From NCBI GenBank assembly GCA_001970955.1, contig MPUH01000895.1, positions 1 through 30,364 on the forward strand: 30,364 nucleotides of DNA, read 5' to 3'. The DNA comes from Stentor coeruleus (Eukaryota; Ciliophora; Heterotrichea; Heterotrichida; Stentoridae). The position numbers were made by a program, and so were the translations under genes. Of this stretch, positions 8,989 through 19,061 are shown in pieces. Position 1 is the first letter of the stretch, and the number at the start of each line of letters is the position of its first letter. The notes below the pieces were generated by a model. It saw only the letters and a list, made by a program, of their open reading frames with translations. It was not told the origin of the DNA and made no database searches.

Positions 8989-9513
8989 ATGACGACGAAT
9001 TTTTATTCTACCAACTCAAGACCCTTTGCTTTAGTAAGGAACCTCTCCCCAGCAATAGACCGATTCTTCTTCATAAAACATCATCAACGCAACCCTAAAG
9101 CCAAAGACTCAAGACCAACACAAAAAATCATCATGAAGCAGATGGACCAAAGTATAAACTATAAATTAAAATTAATCAGCTGTGGAATTGAAATACAAAA
9201 AAGTCAGTGGACAAGAAAAATACAAAGTGTTTATGGAAACAAGAGTTTCTCTAAAACAAATAACGCTGTGATAAAGGATTTTGATAAAAATAATCCTTGT
9301 AAAGGGGAAATATTAATAAAATCTGTTGAAAATAGTGGGAATATTAAGAAAGAGTGCTTATCTAAAGAAGGCTCATGGGATGGGAATTCTTTGTCTACAG
9401 CACCAATTAATTCAAACTCTGAAAAAATGTTAAAGATAAAAAATATTGAAGCTTTTAAGTTCAGAAGGAGAAACATAAATGATAGAAAGTCAAAAAGCAT
9501 TTTCGCTCTATGA
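8989..9513 (+). CDS. Small basic protein of unknown function
   Basis: A 174-residue, Lys/Asn/Ser-rich basic protein with no recognised domain, membrane segment or coiled coil. The N-terminal third carries TNSRPFALVRNLSPAIDRFF, then a basic patch (KHHQRNPKAKDSRPTQK); the tail is KFRRRNINDRKSKSIFAL. The open frame also includes a GTG at 8947, but ATG 8989 is preferred. Support for a real gene comes from codon texture at the 5' end that is richer in G and C than the flanks, a C-rich upstream flank and a strongly G-rich downstream flank (GGGTTTGGGGTT), the pattern shared by confident genes here. The stop is TGA. Possibly a nuclear or cytoskeleton-bound protein, but nothing in the sequence decides this. 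Confidence 0.55.
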   Translation: MTTNFYSTNSRPFALVRNLSPAIDRFFFIKHHQRNPKAKDSRPTQKIIMKQMDQSINYKLKLISCGIEIQKSQWTRKIQSVYGNKSFSKTNNAVIKDFDKNNPCKGEILIKSVENSGNIKKECLSKEGSWDGNSLSTAPINSNSEKMLKIKNIEAFKFRRRNINDRKSKSIFAL

Positions 9514-10425
9514 ATTAATATAATTTTTAAGTTAAACCTTTTCTTTATGGGTTTGGGGTTATAGAAATTAATTCTTTTTTGATGTCAGCAAAATGCATAT
9601 TTGGTTCAGAGGTTAGAGTATAAGTTTTTATATAAAATTTATTAACAATTTAGGATAAGGGATGTGAAACTTGAGGGTTTAATGAATAATTACTAATTTT
9701 TGAGATTATTTTGGAAATAAGTATAGGAATTTTTTGAAATAAAAAGGATTTATTTATCCTTTTAGTAATCAGATAAGTTATATAATTATATGTCTATTAG
9801 TATTTATAATTAAATATAAAAAGCTGTGGGATGAAATAGTCGAATAGGCTAAAATTCTAAACTTTTACTCATTTAGCAATAATTTTTGCTAATATTCAGT
9901 TTAATAATCATATTTCAAATAAAATTAGTTAGTTATTGACTATTAATTAAATTTATTTACAGTAAAGGACAAGTCTCTTATCTTTAGAAAAATTTATAGA
10001 TAATGAGACAAAAATAAATAGTTTATTCTTCAATTTTTTAAAATCAGCCAAATCATAGTGGAATTTAGCTTGAAAAATTTTAGTTTTTAAGAATATTTCC
10101 TTATTATAATAAAGATATTTAATAGTACTTTCATATTATAATCAATGTAAGTTTAAAAGCAAATGATACTAAATTATATTTGATTTTTGGCAATACCAAA
10201 TAAACTAAATTAAATAAATATATCAATACAAAATAGCAATCTCAAAAATAATTATAACTTAATAAATATAAATAACTAGATTATAACTAATCAATCGAAC
10301 TTTTATAAACAAATGATAAATACTAAAATTTACAATTTTTAAATGAAATATACTTTCCCTATCCGAATTACAAATCAAAATAATTCTTTCATTAATCTTT
10401 AAAACACATAATATTTGCCATTTAA
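9514..10425. other. Intergenic, very AT-rich
   Basis: A G-rich 3' flank to about 9700, then very AT-rich sequence with no ORF, then a mildly C-rich stretch before the membrane-protein gene. One imperfect hairpin lies at 9973-10009 (see separate entry). Confidence 0.45.
9973..10009. other. Imperfect hairpin
   Basis: GTCTCTTATCT (9973-9983) pairs with AGATAATGAGAC (9998-10009) over 11 base pairs with one bulged T and a 14-nt loop. It lies in the middle of a long AT-rich spacer. Function unknown; it could be chance in such sequence. Confidence 0.3.
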
Positions 10426-11730
10426 ATGGCTCCATTCAAAATCGATAACATATGCATTCTTATAATTATTATGCCTTCTTGTGATATAGAATGCAATAAA
10501 CATGGTTCATGGATTAGCGGGGATTGCAGTTGCGATTTAGGATGGTTCGACAGTAATAGTTCATGCTGTATTATAAAAGGTAATGATCTATGGAAGCAAG
10601 GCTGGGACTTTTTTGTAATATTTTTTAATATACTTTATTCGATCATCTTCACATATAGCTTCCTAAAACTATACTGCTCGCTTAAGCGCGAAAAGACTAG
10701 TTGGAGAAACAAGATGGTAAGGATGTTTAAAAGCCCGAAAAATCTAAGTCTTTTAAGTATTTGTCTTATAAGTCTTGTGAGAGTTATATGGCTTAGCTTT
10801 GACCCTTTGATATTTAAAGGAAAGTCTAACAGGATGATTGATAGGCTTTTATTTGAGACTGCATATCCACTATTATTTACAGTATTATCATCAGTGTTAC
10901 TTGTTTGGTAACTCATATATAGGTCAGGTATGTATCAAGGTATAAGGAAAAAAAAGTACGACCCATTCAAATACATTAGGAAAATCATTATCGGATTTAT
11001 GATTATTGCTTATCCTGTAACTTGGATTGTTAGTATTAATAAAGGTTTGCACAAAGAAAATGAATCCTGGTATTTGCTCGGGTATATAAGTCTAGCAATT
11101 TGCTCGTTTTTTGTCACTTTAATGTTTGTTTTATACGCAATTTTACTTATAAGATATATTGACAGGCCTAATAAAAGCAAGAATTATTGTCAGTCTAATA
11201 CATTGAAATCCCCAAAAAAAATGCTTACAACTATGGGAGAAATCAATATGGAAATTGAAGAGCGGGTTGATGATATGAACGAAAGAAACAAAAATATTTA
11301 TAAATCATTTGAATGTTTAAATGAAAAAAAAATAGATGGTGATCATAATAAAACTGAAGCTGATGATGATAAATATTTTTTACAGCTGAGTATTGAAGAT
11401 AAAAAAATTATTAAAAAGTTACTTGCTATGAGTACTGCTGCTGGAATATCTGGCTTGGTAATTATTGGTGTAGGAACACCCTTTACTATAAAAAATAGTA
11501 TTATAAGCGATAAAATGACTTATTTTGGCATTTTTTTAGCATTCTCTATAGAAGTAGGAATTTGTTTACTTATAAACATTGCGTTTACTACACAAATTAA
11601 AAATCCTGACAAAGAGAACATAAAACAAACCGCCTACATCGCTCGGACAATCAGAAATCAAGCTCCTAATATTAAAGTCTCAAGGGAATACCAGCACATA
11701 TCGAAACGACTTGAGTTGTACTATAACTAA
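10426..11730 (+). CDS. EGF-like / seven-helix membrane protein (two exons)
   Basis: Exons 10426-10907 and 10923-11730 join across a 15-nt intron to give 429 residues. The N terminus is a hydrophobic signal-like stretch (ICILIIIMP). It is followed by a Cys-rich EGF-like unit at about 19-48 (CDIECNKHGSW, GDCSCDLGW, SSCC), expected outside the cell. Seven hydrophobic segments follow, near residues 60-85, 107-126, 141-160, 178-196, 211-240, 350-372 and 381-404. A hydrophilic, charged loop of about 110 residues separates helices 5 and 6. The stretch LLFETAYPLLFTVLSSVLLVW-SGMYQGIR resembles the TOM1/GPR137-like group of seven-helix proteins, but that is a tentative match. Topology (outside N-terminal domain plus seven helices) is receptor-like. 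The joint at the intron falls exactly in this helix-3 motif, which supports the splice. It converges on ATP synthase alpha. Confidence 0.82.
10908..10922 (+). other. 15-nt spliceosomal intron
   Basis: GTAACTCATATATAG interrupts a Trp codon (TG/G). If retained it puts TAA in frame at 10909-10911. Removing it fuses two open frames into one membrane protein. Confidence 0.9.
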
Positions 11731-11754
11731 CCATCTATAAAAATATCTTATCTA

Positions 11755-13365
11755 TTAAGCCTTCATTTGGAGCCCAGCGCTGGGAATGAACTCTTTCAAC
11801 ACAGCTCTAAGTTTTTCATCAGTATCCTTAGAAAGTATTCCATCCTTCCTAATTGTTGCAAGAATTTCAGGATGCCTAGTCTTCAAATGTTCCAAGAATT
11901 TCTGTTCAAACTTGCCTATTTCTGAGGTCATTACATTATCTAAAAAGCCTTTGACTCCAGCAAAGACTACACAAACCTGTTCTTCAGCTGGCATAGGCAC
12001 ATACTGTTTCTGTTTCAATAACTCAGTAAGTTGGGCTCCTCTATTTAACAACTGTTGTGTTGTAGCATCAAGGTCTGAACCAAATTGCGCGAATGCAGCA
12101 ACTTCTCTGTACTGGGCAAGTTCCAGTTTAAGTGACCCTGCGACTTGTTTCATAGCTTTAATCTGAGCAGCACTTCCTACACGAGAGACAGAAAGTCCGA
12201 CATTGATAGCTGGTCTAATACCTTTATAGAAAAGTTCAGTTTCTAAGAAAATCTGCCCATCTGTGATTGAAATGACGTTTGTTGGGATATATGCAGACAC
12301 ATCACCAGCCTGAGTTTCAATGACTGGTAAAGCAGTAAGTGAACCACCTCCGTATTTCTGATGCATTTTGGCTGCTCTTTCTAAAAGCCTGGAGTGAAGA
12401 TAAAAGACGTCACCTGGATAAGCTTCACGACCTGGAGGTCTTCTTAGTAACAAAGACATTTGACGATAGGCCACAGCTTGTTTACTTAAGTCGTCATATA
12501 TAATAAGAGCATGTTTTCCATGATCTCTGAAATGTTCACCAATAGCACAACCTGCATATGGGGCTAAGAACTGTAGTGGGGCAGCTTCTGAGGCTGTAGA
12601 TGCAACAATGATAGTGTTTTTCAAAGCGTCGTTATTGGAGAGGACACGGACTATATTAGCAACAGTTGATCTTTTTTGACCTATAGCGACATAAATACAA
12701 TATAGCTTGTTTTTCTCATCAGCACCTTCTTCAAAGTGTCTTTTTTGGTTAAGGATCGTGTCAATTGCAATAGCGGTTTTCCCAGTTTGCCTGTCGCCAA
12801 TTATAAGTTCTCTTTGACCTCTTCCGATTGGCACAAGTGAGTCCACAGCTTTGAGCCCAGTTTGCATTGGCTCATGGACAGACTTTCTTGGGATGATACC
12901 AGGGGCCTTTACATCAATTCTAGCCCTTGACTTGGTTTTGATTGGTCCTTTACCATCGATTGGGTTACCTAAAGAGTCTATAACACGTCCAAGAAGCTCT
13001 TCTCCAACAGGAATGTCAACAATGCTACCAGTTCTTTTGACCACATCTCCTTCTTGGATTTCTCTATCATTACCTAAGACAACCACACCCACATTGTCAG
13101 ATTCTAAGTTTAGAGCCATTCCTTTGACACCTGTTCTAAACTCAACCATCTCACCAGCTTTAACTTTTCCTAGACCATAAACACGGGCAATACCATCACC
13201 GATCGAAATGACTGTGCCGAATTCGTTCAGATCATTTACTTGTGAAATCTGTGAGACCTTGTCCTTAAGGATACTGGCTGCCTCGCCGACCTTAAGGCGG
13301 TTCGCAAAAGAAGCTACAGGGATTCTTAGGGCCCTTGCCCCAAAAGATATCACTCTAGTAAACAT
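11755..13365 (-). CDS. ATP5F1A: Mitochondrial F1Fo ATP synthase subunit alpha
   Basis: A 536-residue alpha subunit of the F1 catalytic head, nuclear-encoded. The N-terminal 25 residues ([25 protein letters not shown]) are basic and free of acids, a mitochondrial presequence. Domains follow family order: a beta-barrel (about 45-115, [17 protein letters not shown]), the nucleotide-binding core with P-loop GDRQTGKT at 190-197 and Walker B region [10 protein letters not shown] (287-296), and the family signature [11 protein letters not shown] at 385-395 with the arginine finger Arg395. The helical C-terminal domain ends [14 protein letters not shown]. Length matches mitochondrial alpha subunits. 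No intron is needed. GC content is above the neighbourhood, as expected of an abundant protein. Its stop is only 24 nt from the stop of the convergent membrane-protein gene. Long plus-strand frames inside it are antisense shadows. Confidence 0.98.
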   Translation of the reverse strand: MFTRVISFGARALRIPVASFANRLKVGEAASILKDKVSQISQVNDLNEFGTVISIGDGIARVYGLGKVKAGEMVEFRTGVKGMALNLESDNVGVVVLGNDREIQEGDVVKRTGSIVDIPVGEELLGRVIDSLGNPIDGKGPIKTKSRARIDVKAPGIIPRKSVHEPMQTGLKAVDSLVPIGRGQRELIIGDRQTGKTAIAIDTILNQKRHFEEGADEKNKLYCIYVAIGQKRSTVANIVRVLSNNDALKNTIIVASTASEAAPLQFLAPYAGCAIGEHFRDHGKHALIIYDDLSKQAVAYRQMSLLLRRPPGREAYPGDVFYLHSRLLERAAKMHQKYGGGSLTALPVIETQAGDVSAYIPTNVISITDGQIFLETELFYKGIRPAINVGLSVSRVGSAAQIKAMKQVAGSLKLELAQYREVAAFAQFGSDLDATTQQLLNRGAQLTELLKQKQYVPMPAEEQVCVVFAGVKGFLDNVMTSEIGKFEQKFLEHLKTRHPEILATIRKDGILSKDTDEKLRAVLKEFIPSAGLQMKA

Positions 13366-13425
13366 TTTAATGGTGAAGCTTTATTTAGTTATTTCGAATC
13401 TACACCTGGAACAATTGAATTACTT

Positions 13426-14119
13426 TCATTTATGAGCTAGTACCTGCTCTTCAGTTAGTTTCTCAAATGTTGAATTCACTCGTAATTGGCAGTTGTTGCA
13501 TATAATAAATGCTTCATCTGATTCCTCTGTATATATTTCTAAGCACTTCGAATGAAAAATCTTGTCGCAATCATAAAAAATCAGCATATGACTATCTTCT
13601 CTTAATTCGAAGCAAATACAAAAAATCTTGCATTTCAAGCAATATTACAGAAACCTAGACACTAGATAACTTTTAAATGTGGGTCAGCACAATCAACATG
13701 AAAAGTCCTCGTATATTTTTACAGCAAAAGCAAATCTAAATCTTCGTTATTTTATGATTTCTTTCAAGGCATCAGAAAAATAGCATTGTATAAAATCTTA
13801 ATCTCTTGAATAATTCTTAGCCTCCCTCAGTTATATGTAATCTATATGTGTTGAAACTTGCTGAATTTCCTTTCCTCTTTATGTAGATAAACTTTTATTA
13901 TTCTAAACATCAGCATACGGTGGCAGTCTTTACATAGATGCAATTTGCTGGTTTCTTTAATTTCATAGTCTTTCATTGCCAATTTTTGAAAACTACTGAT
14001 AAGTTTATTGCAATAATCGTATATTTTTAAATCAGGCTTTATATGGCCTTTGACTAGAGGGTTTTGATATGAAGAGGTCTTTGGATTTGCTCTTTTTCAA
14101 TTTTTTTAATTTCAGACAT
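13426..14119 (-). pseudogene. Broken zinc-finger-like gene (PHD/RING-like C terminus)
   Basis: Minus-strand coding texture runs from an ATG at 14119 (MSEIKKIEKEQ) to a TGA at 13426. A frame change follows the first codons, then an 84-codon open stretch (14096-13842) holding KLHLCKDCHRML. The same frame continues through several stops with LRIIQEIKILYNAIFLMP and, after a possible 15-nt intron GTAAAAATATACGAG, TFHVDCADPH. The last 70 codons (13638-13426, another frame) read FCICFEL, then MLIFYDCDKIFHSKCLE, then IICNNC. This aligns with a PHD finger (ML-CD-CD--FH--CL ... C--C), but the first Cys of two of the C-x2-C pairs is Phe. C-rich sequence upstream of 14119 fits a former 5' flank. No GT-AG intron set of 15-16 nt restores the frame, so I call it a decayed gene; a multi-intron gene with longer introns is the alternative. 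Confidence 0.45.
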
Positions 14120-14563
14120 TGGGAGATATTAAAATTTAAGGTTTTTAGACTGGATAAGCTTATTTTGATAGTTTAAACATTAAGGGCATGCATTAGGAGT
14201 TATCCCTGATGCTTGCAGCTTGAATAGAAAATATGCGGAAGTTATGCCAATTTGCTACTGGGAAGCCTCGGTAAGGAATTTTAATAATTAATGAAGTAAG
14301 CTTATTTGGCAGAATTTAAACATTTATAATAGCTTTTAATTTCAAAAGATGATGAATGCTAATTAATAATCCTAAATAATCTCTATTAGATAATTTAAAT
14401 CGTTTAAAGGTTTAATATTAATAAAAACCTGTAATGTTTAAATGTTTAAAAAACTAAAACCTTCATCTAACTTTTTAACACCTGGCATGCTATAAAACCC
14501 TTACCTTTTCAAAAATAACTGCTGAAAATAATAATTGCATTAAATTTCTCACTTCCATAAACA
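14120..14563. other. Divergent intergenic region upstream of calcineurin A
   Basis: To about 14290 the plus strand is G-rich (upstream flank of the broken minus-strand gene). Beyond that it turns AT-rich, then C-rich (AACACCTGGCATGCTATAAAACCC) before the calcineurin start. No ORF. Confidence 0.4.
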
Positions 14564-15949
14564 ATGGCATTTCAAATTCCATTAATAGACCGACCAATTT
14601 CAGAAATCCCACTTCCTCCTTACTTCCCTCTTACACACGACGAGCTTTTCAAAAGCGACAAGCCCGACTGGAAACTCCTAACATCCCATTTTGCTAGTGA
14701 AGGGCGAATACTCAAACAAGACACCCTTCATATAATATCAATAGCAACACAACTTTTAAAAAGTGAGCCAACCCTTATAATCCTCCAAGACCCAATAACA
14801 GTAGTAGGGGATATTCATGGCCAGTACTATGATTTTTTAGAAATCCTAAATCTTGGAGGTAATCCTGAAAATACCCAATATTTATTTCTAGGAGACTATG
14901 TTGACCGAGGAGCTTTTTCAATTGAAGTTATACTTTTGTTATATTCATTAAAAATAAACTACCCCTCGTTGATATTCATGCTTAGAGGAAATCATGAATG
15001 TCGGCAGATGACTTCATTGTTTAACTTTCGTAGTGAATGCTTATACAAATATGATTTAGATGTTTATGATGCTTTTATGGACAGTTTTGATTGTTTACCT
15101 ATGGCTTGTGTTCTTAACAATAACTTTCTTGCTGTTCATGGAGGACTATCCCCTGAGCTTCACTCATTAGATGATATTAAATACATGAGAAGGTTTTTTG
15201 AACCAGGGCGAGAAGGATTACAATGCGATTTGCTATGGAGTGACCCTGTAGATAGCTCTGATGGAAGACTTTCTCAAGTTTTTAAAAACAATGAAGTTCG
15301 AGGGTGTAGTTTTTTTTTTGGAGGAGAAGCTACGAGAAAATTTTTAAAAGACAATAATTTGATAGCTGTAATCAGAGCACATGAAGCACAGAAAGATGGT
15401 TTTAAAATGCTTTATTGGAATGGACCTAACTTTCCTAGTATTATTACAATTTTCTCAGCACCTAATTATTGTGACTGTTATAAGAATAAAGGTGCAATGA
15501 TAAGGTTTGATGATGGTGTTTTAAATATAGAACAATATAATCATTCTAAACACCCCCATGTGCTACCAAATTTTATGGATGTTTTCAAATGGTCTGTACC
15601 TTTTGTTATTGAAAAAATAGTGCAGATGATGTGTGTGATTTTAAAAAAAGATCAGAATTCTTCCAAAATAATTGTTGATGATTCTTGCATAAGAAGAATT
15701 TGCGAACTGGAACAAGGAGTTATGAGTTCTGAGCTTAAAGGGGATACTATTGAAAAAATTGTGTTTTTCTTAAGAAAACTTAGAGAAAGTAAAATCAAAT
15801 CTGTCTCTGAAGTGACGATTAATGAGATAAATTTGCCTAAACCCCGTAAGAGTTTGACTGAAGCTCCTGTAATTACTGATGATAATGAATCATTTATTAA
15901 CGCTAAGATCAATGATTGGATTAATGAGAAAAGGCCTAGTAGTCTTTAA
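14564..15949 (+). CDS. CNA: Calcineurin A (PP2B catalytic subunit)
   Basis: A 461-residue Ca2+/calmodulin-dependent Ser/Thr phosphatase. All metal and catalytic motifs of the PPP family are intact: GDIHGQ (82-87), GDYVDRG (110-116), RGNHE (141-145), HGGLSPE (192-198), RAHEA (271-275) and SAPNYCD (298-304). What makes it calcineurin rather than PP1/PP2A is the segment HVLPNFMDVFKWSVPFVIEK (332-351), the calcineurin-B-binding helix. The regulatory tail is kept in short form: a basic amphipathic stretch at about 394-415 (IEKIVFFLRKLRESKIK) in the calmodulin-binding position, and SFINAKINDWINEKRP (443-458), which lines up with the human autoinhibitory SFEEAKGLDRINERMP. The human enzyme is 521 residues; the difference is mostly in disordered ends. 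No calcineurin B gene is nearby. Confidence 0.96.
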   Translation: MAFQIPLIDRPISEIPLPPYFPLTHDELFKSDKPDWKLLTSHFASEGRILKQDTLHIISIATQLLKSEPTLIILQDPITVVGDIHGQYYDFLEILNLGGNPENTQYLFLGDYVDRGAFSIEVILLLYSLKINYPSLIFMLRGNHECRQMTSLFNFRSECLYKYDLDVYDAFMDSFDCLPMACVLNNNFLAVHGGLSPELHSLDDIKYMRRFFEPGREGLQCDLLWSDPVDSSDGRLSQVFKNNEVRGCSFFFGGEATRKFLKDNNLIAVIRAHEAQKDGFKMLYWNGPNFPSIITIFSAPNYCDCYKNKGAMIRFDDGVLNIEQYNHSKHPHVLPNFMDVFKWSVPFVIEKIVQMMCVILKKDQNSSKIIVDDSCIRRICELEQGVMSSELKGDTIEKIVFFLRKLRESKIKSVSEVTINEINLPKPRKSLTEAPVITDDNESFINAKINDWINEKRPSSL

Positions 15950-17218
15950 TTAAAATAGTTTTTTGAATCAAATATGAGGAAGAAGTTTTGATGCTTGAAT
16001 TTAAAAAACTAAATTAATTGTGCTTTAAACTAAAATAATTATAATAGTAATTTTCATAATAAAAAATTAACGCACTCTTTTTATTAAATCATCTAAACCA
16101 CAAACTATAATCCTTGATATTATTTTCTAAACCAAAAACTATTTCTTCAAAAATTAAGTCATTTACTTCAACTAAGGCAAGTAGAATGATTTGTTCCTGA
16201 TTAAAACTCCATATATATTGAATAAATATTTTTATTTAGAAAATCACAGGAAACTTCCTATCTCTAACTTCGATAAAAATACTCGGCTAGATTATTCTAA
16301 TACCCTTCATATTATTATTAAATCCTGTGCAAAGACTTATAAGCTTGCCTAAAGTGATATCACAAAGCATAAAAACCTCCAGCTGTCCTATGATAATATA
16401 AATACTAACAAGCCATAAAAATAAATACCTTTATCATATGTATAAAGCAAACTTGGGAACTTATCTCAGCATTATACAAATTTTTTAAGTATCCTCAGAA
16501 TAGCATGTTTATGATTTTTCAGGATTTAATTTAATTATAAATAATCTAGGTACTTGAGATAACCAATAAAAAGCCTATAGTAATAGATAGTAAGTTTTTG
16601 TTTAAAAATTGGCAATAAGTTAAATAATAAATACTTAAACTATTTATTAAAATAAAGACAATCTATTAGACATAAATAATATCTCAGTATTTATGTTTAA
16701 AAAAGTAATGATTCTACATAAACATAGTATAGAAATCTAAAACTCATCAGATTCAAAATAAACTCAAATTTATAAAAATTATATCAAAACATAAACAAAA
16801 TACAAAATTTATTGTATTTACTACTACTCAGCCAAAAACCCTCAAATATTATGCTCATTACTTGCCTGTTCCCTAATAATTTTATATTAAATTAAAATAA
16901 TTAAAAGCATTAGCTACTAAAATATTAATCAATAAAAAATCTGTAATTTCCCTGCATTATTTATCTAAACTCCAATAAAAAAACATTGAATTTTATAATC
17001 AATCGAAAATTATCAGCTTAAAAAAATGAGAAACTAAAAACTTAAATCCTAATTAAATTCATCCAAAAATAATCCCAACCAAATCAAGCCTATTTTTTCT
17101 AACAAAAACAAAAAATACTAACAAAATCCCAAAAAAGCCCATATAATTTTTTCACCTCCTCCTATAAAACCTCTAACCTCAAGGTAAAAAGTAATATCCT
17201 AACTTTTATAGTATAAAA
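15950..17218. other. Long intergenic region with a weak minus-strand relic
   Basis: A short G-rich 3' flank of calcineurin A is followed by C-over-G sequence from about 16080, strongest at 16900-17210 (CACCTCCTCCTATAAAACCTC), as expected upstream of the Rab gene. On the minus strand 16370-16089 is a single frame with only two stops in 94 codons (MLCDITLGKL..., ...DYSLWFR); it may be a relic but is not recognised. Confidence 0.4.
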
Positions 17219-17821
17219 ATGGATGATCTGCCTACACTAAAGATTTTGACTCTTGGCGATGCTAGCGTAGGAAAAACCTGCATTTTGTTGAGGTTCTCAG
17301 AAAACGAATTCCCATTATCAACTATGCCAACTATAGGTATAGAATACAAGACTAAAGTTATTGAGCTTAGAGGACGAAAAATCAACTTACAAATCTGGGA
17401 CACTGCAGGTCAAGAAAGGTATCACCGAACATTAGCTACAACATTTTACAAACGAGTTCATGGGATTGCCCTAGTATTTGATTTAACTGAGAGAAGCAGT
17501 TTTGATCACGTTGAAAGCTGGGTTCAGCAAATACAGCAGAAAGCTGATCCTAAAGTGGCTGTTGTGCTTGTTGCGAACAAAATGGACTTAGTTGAAAACA
17601 AGGATTTTATAGAGGCTAGAACCTTTGCTGATTCTCATTGTTTACCATTTTTCGCTGTAAGTGCGAAAACTGGAGAAGGTGTGTCAGAGGTCTTTGAATC
17701 CTTGTCTGAAATGATTATTAAACGTGACCCTGCAGCTCTTTCTGGAGCTTCCTCATCTAGCAACCATCTTAAATCGAACACTCAGCCATCAAGCCAATTC
17801 AAGTGCTGTAACAACTTCTAA
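17219..17821 (+). CDS. Rab-family small GTPase (Rab1/Rab8-like)
   Basis: A 200-residue vesicle-traffic GTPase. Every guanine-nucleotide motif is intact: P-loop GDASVGKT (13-20), switch I with Thr38 in PTIGIEYKTK, WDTAGQERY (60-68) with Gln65, NKMD (120-123) and SAKTGEG (148-154). The WDTAGQERY and TIGIEYKTK forms are Rab-type rather than Ras or Rho. The tail ends KCCNNF, a CCxxx double-cysteine signal for geranylgeranylation, after a Ser-rich hypervariable segment (171-193). Which Rab it is cannot be decided by eye; ciliates have many Rab paralogues. The ATG at 17219 gives the usual short lead-in to the P-loop. A long C-rich upstream region precedes it. It converges on the next gene with 134 nt between stops. 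Confidence 0.95.
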   Translation: MDDLPTLKILTLGDASVGKTCILLRFSENEFPLSTMPTIGIEYKTKVIELRGRKINLQIWDTAGQERYHRTLATTFYKRVHGIALVFDLTERSSFDHVESWVQQIQQKADPKVAVVLVANKMDLVENKDFIEARTFADSHCLPFFAVSAKTGEGVSEVFESLSEMIIKRDPAALSGASSSSNHLKSNTQPSSQFKCCNNF

Positions 17822-17955
17822 TAAGCCTTGATTACTAACCTATACTTATGCTTCTCTTATCTATTCAACTTATTTCCATCTTCTCTATTTATTATATCTA
17901 AAAACTCCTCAATTACACGCATTTCCCACTAAATAATTTTTTTTCTTAATAAGAA

Positions 17956-18483
17956 TTATATAATATTATTCGAAATGCTATGCCCTAAAAGCTTAGTCTG
18001 CAGTTTACTTTTAAAACCCTCAACAACATTCCAAAGCTTTTTTTTCTTATTGTTTTTCTTGCTTTGCAATTGTTTTTTAAACTTTTTGTTTTCCTCAAGG
18101 ACTTCAAAAAGTTTAGACTTAAGTTCGTTTATATAAGCCAGATTTTCATCTGTGCTTTCGTCTTTAACGTCTTTTTCAAGTTTTTGCTCTTTTTGTTTGC
18201 GAAGATTAATTTTCTTATCTAAACTTGGGTTATTGCTGGTTTTACCAAGTTTTACAGGAAGTTGTGGACCTGATGGGGAGTTTTTTACTATGATATGGTT
18301 TTTTTTCAATGATTGGCCTGATTTTGTGTCGTAAGCTTTGAGTTTTAGTAAGGCTTCTAAATCAATTGATCCTGGGATAAACCTTTGTGTGAATGCGAGA
18401 GGGGAGATCCGTGCTGAAAGACTTCGAGGTAAATTCAAGTCTTTTTCAGACTTCTTTCTCATGATTTTTATCCTGTTCTGCAT
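17956..18483 (-). CDS. Basic coiled-coil protein of unknown function
   Basis: A 175-residue, very Lys-rich protein. The N-terminal half carries SLSARISPLAFTQRFIPGSIDL and LEALLKLKAYDTKSGQ, and looks extended rather than globular. The C-terminal half, from about 95 to 155, is charged and helical, with a coiled-coil stretch ENLAYINELKSKLFEVLEE followed by KKQLQSKKNNKKKK. The tail is WNVVEGFKSKLQTKLLGHS. No domain is recognised and there is no membrane segment. ATG 18483 is the natural start, and its upstream flank shows the C-over-G bias on the coding strand seen for other genes. A cytoskeletal or basal-body protein is possible but unproven. Confidence 0.75.
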   Translation of the reverse strand: MQNRIKIMRKKSEKDLNLPRSLSARISPLAFTQRFIPGSIDLEALLKLKAYDTKSGQSLKKNHIIVKNSPSGPQLPVKLGKTSNNPSLDKKINLRKQKEQKLEKDVKDESTDENLAYINELKSKLFEVLEENKKFKKQLQSKKNNKKKKLWNVVEGFKSKLQTKLLGHSISNNII

Positions 18484-19061
18484 GCTAATTATTACTAAAT
18501 GATAAATGATAGTAGCTTAAATAATGGCAATGGAAATTTAGGGAATTAGGAATTGGAAAGGTAAGGAAATGATGAAATTTTTTTTTCTTTGATTGATGTA
18601 GAAAGTTAAGGATTTGAATATTTTGAAGCTCTTAAATGTAATAATGCTTTATGATTGGTTTTATGGTTTATAGAATTATGGTATGAATGAGAAAATTAGG
18701 GAGATTATATGGAAAGTTGAAGATGCTAATAAGTTTTAAATGAGAAGTTGATAATATTGTTTTTGGTTAAGTATGATTATTTGATAAATAAAGGTTTGAA
18801 TATTATAGACGAGAAACTGAAAATAAGCTTTTATACTATGAAATAATGGATTAGATAAGTGATTTTAGTTTACTAGTTATATTATCTAAAAGTTTATTGA
18901 TTTTTATCATATATCTGCTTAGGTATTTTAATGTATTTCTCTTATATATTCTTATTATAGTTGATTTAATTTAAACTTAATCATTACTACAGATCCTCCT
19001 ATAGCAAAATACAAAATCTTATTAACCCAGCGTAGACATCTAAAATTTATTATTTTATCCA
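18484..19061. other. Intergenic between minus-strand genes
   Basis: Strongly G-over-C on the plus strand to about 18880 (upstream flank of the coiled-coil gene). The last about 100 bases before the ankyrin gene's stop show the opposite bias (CAGATCCTCCTATAGC), as for a downstream flank. No ORF. Confidence 0.45.

Noticed and set aside
11786..13435. Plus-strand open frames of 75-126 codons within 11786-13435
   Set aside because: They are antisense shadows of ATP synthase alpha, a near-perfect family match on the minus strand with constrained codons that leave the antisense frames open.
13426..14119. Stop codons read as Gln or Trp (reassigned code, as in Condylostoma or Blepharisma)
   Set aside because: Reading through gives protein-like sequence in a few spacers, but none of the conserved genes here contains an internal TAA, TAG or TGA, and all three are used as terminators. 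Decay is the simpler explanation.
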